Positions 63,824 to 64,000 of a stretch of DNA of 64,000 nucleotides are shown here, in pieces. A model generated the notes under the pieces. That model had not been told where the DNA came from. It saw nothing but the letters and a program-made list of their open reading frames with translations, and searched no databases. This DNA is from Acinetobacter zhairuonensis (GTDB lineage Bacteria > Pseudomonadota > Gammaproteobacteria > Pseudomonadales > Moraxellaceae). Each line of letters starts with the position of its first letter. Position 1 is the first letter of the stretch. A program made the translations under genes and the position numbers. The stretch is taken from the NCBI RefSeq assembly GCF_022601715.1, contig NZ_JAKVIM010000012.1, positions 61,942 to 125,941 on the forward strand, given 5' to 3'.

Positions 63824-64000
63824 TTAAGCGATGAACTTAAGAATAAGTTGAATTACAGTTGCATTGATCAAGTCAACAAAGAATGCGCCACAGAGTGGAA
63901 CAATCAGGAAAGCTTTATGTGAGGCGCCATACATATTGGTAATGGCCTGCATATTGGCAACAGCCGTTGGGGTTGCACCCATACCAAAACCACAGTGACC
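63824..64000 (-). CDS. gltS: Sodium/glutamate symporter GltS, C-terminal part
   Basis: Only the last 58 codons lie in the window; the frame is open to the window edge. The sequence GHCGFGMGATPTAVANMQ and the later FLIVPLCGAFFVDLINA match the conserved C-terminal hairpin and helix of GltS. It carries glutamate with sodium across the inner membrane. The start and the rest of the protein are outside the window. Confidence 0.85.
   Translation of the reverse strand, partial: GHCGFGMGATPTAVANMQAITNMYGASHKAFLIVPLCGAFFVDLINATVIQLILKFIA

Overview
The window is chromosomal DNA from a gammaproteobacterium that is almost certainly an Acinetobacter. The main evidence is a type VI secretion (T6SS) locus in the gene order typical of that genus, including the Acinetobacter accessory genes asaA and tagX. 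The AT-rich base composition (estimated by eye as roughly 40% G+C) and a solitary rnfB-like gene next to nth fit the same assignment. The species cannot be fixed from the sequence alone.

Region 1 (1-1371): the 3' end of an outer-membrane 'transporter' gene faces a YddG-like exporter. Region 2 (1547-23342): a complete T6SS in two divergent arms that start from the AT-rich gap 15415-15768. The minus arm is asaA-tssB-tssC-hcp-tssE-tssF-tssG-(asaB-like)-tssM-tagF-tagN-PAAR. The plus arm is clpV-tssA-tssK-tssL-(asaC-like)-tagX. Baseplate, sheath, tube, membrane complex, sheath-recycling ATPase and a peptidoglycan hydrolase are all present. No vgrG and no obvious toxin/immunity pair lie here, so the apparatus must take spikes and cargo from elsewhere.

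Region 3 (23343-26175): accessory DNA with two tandem 44-47-residue zinc-ribbon microprotein genes and one very AT-rich DUF4365 gene, a possible stand-alone nuclease or defence gene. Region 4 (26186-31728): a 2-methylcitrate (propionate) operon gntR-prpB-prpC-acnD with two GntR-type operator repeats in front of gntR. Region 5 (32085-35529): a copper-type P1B ATPase with three YHS domains and many Cys pairs, divergent from a MerR regulator, with a stretched MerR promoter and a GTAC-N4-GTAC dyad between them.

Region 6 (35595-51974): mostly housekeeping genes, including 5-formyl-THF cyclo-ligase, lon, rlmH, gdhA, rnfB-nth, adk, DUF445, mrdA (PBP2) and rsmD, with a candidate small RNA at about 39392-39496. 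Region 7 (52061-54206): a cluster of tiny lipoprotein, secreted and membrane genes, two of the lipoproteins His/Asp/Tyr-rich paralogues, followed by a nested inverted-repeat structure. Region 8 (54440-59598): an aromatic-ring FAD hydroxylase convergent with a GST gene, upstream of which lies a tetR-mfs-lysR operon headed by a perfect 24-bp palindrome. Region 9 (59724-64000): acyl-CoA thioesterase, a small unknown protein, patatin-like lipase, an alanine/glycine:cation symporter and the 3' end of gltS.

The most interesting candidates are the DUF4365 gene and its setting, the duplicated zinc-ribbon microproteins, the multi-YHS copper ATPase with its mer-like operator, the small RNA, the His-rich lipoprotein cluster and the T6SS genes of unknown role. 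No tRNA, rRNA, CRISPR array, insertion sequence or prophage was recognised.
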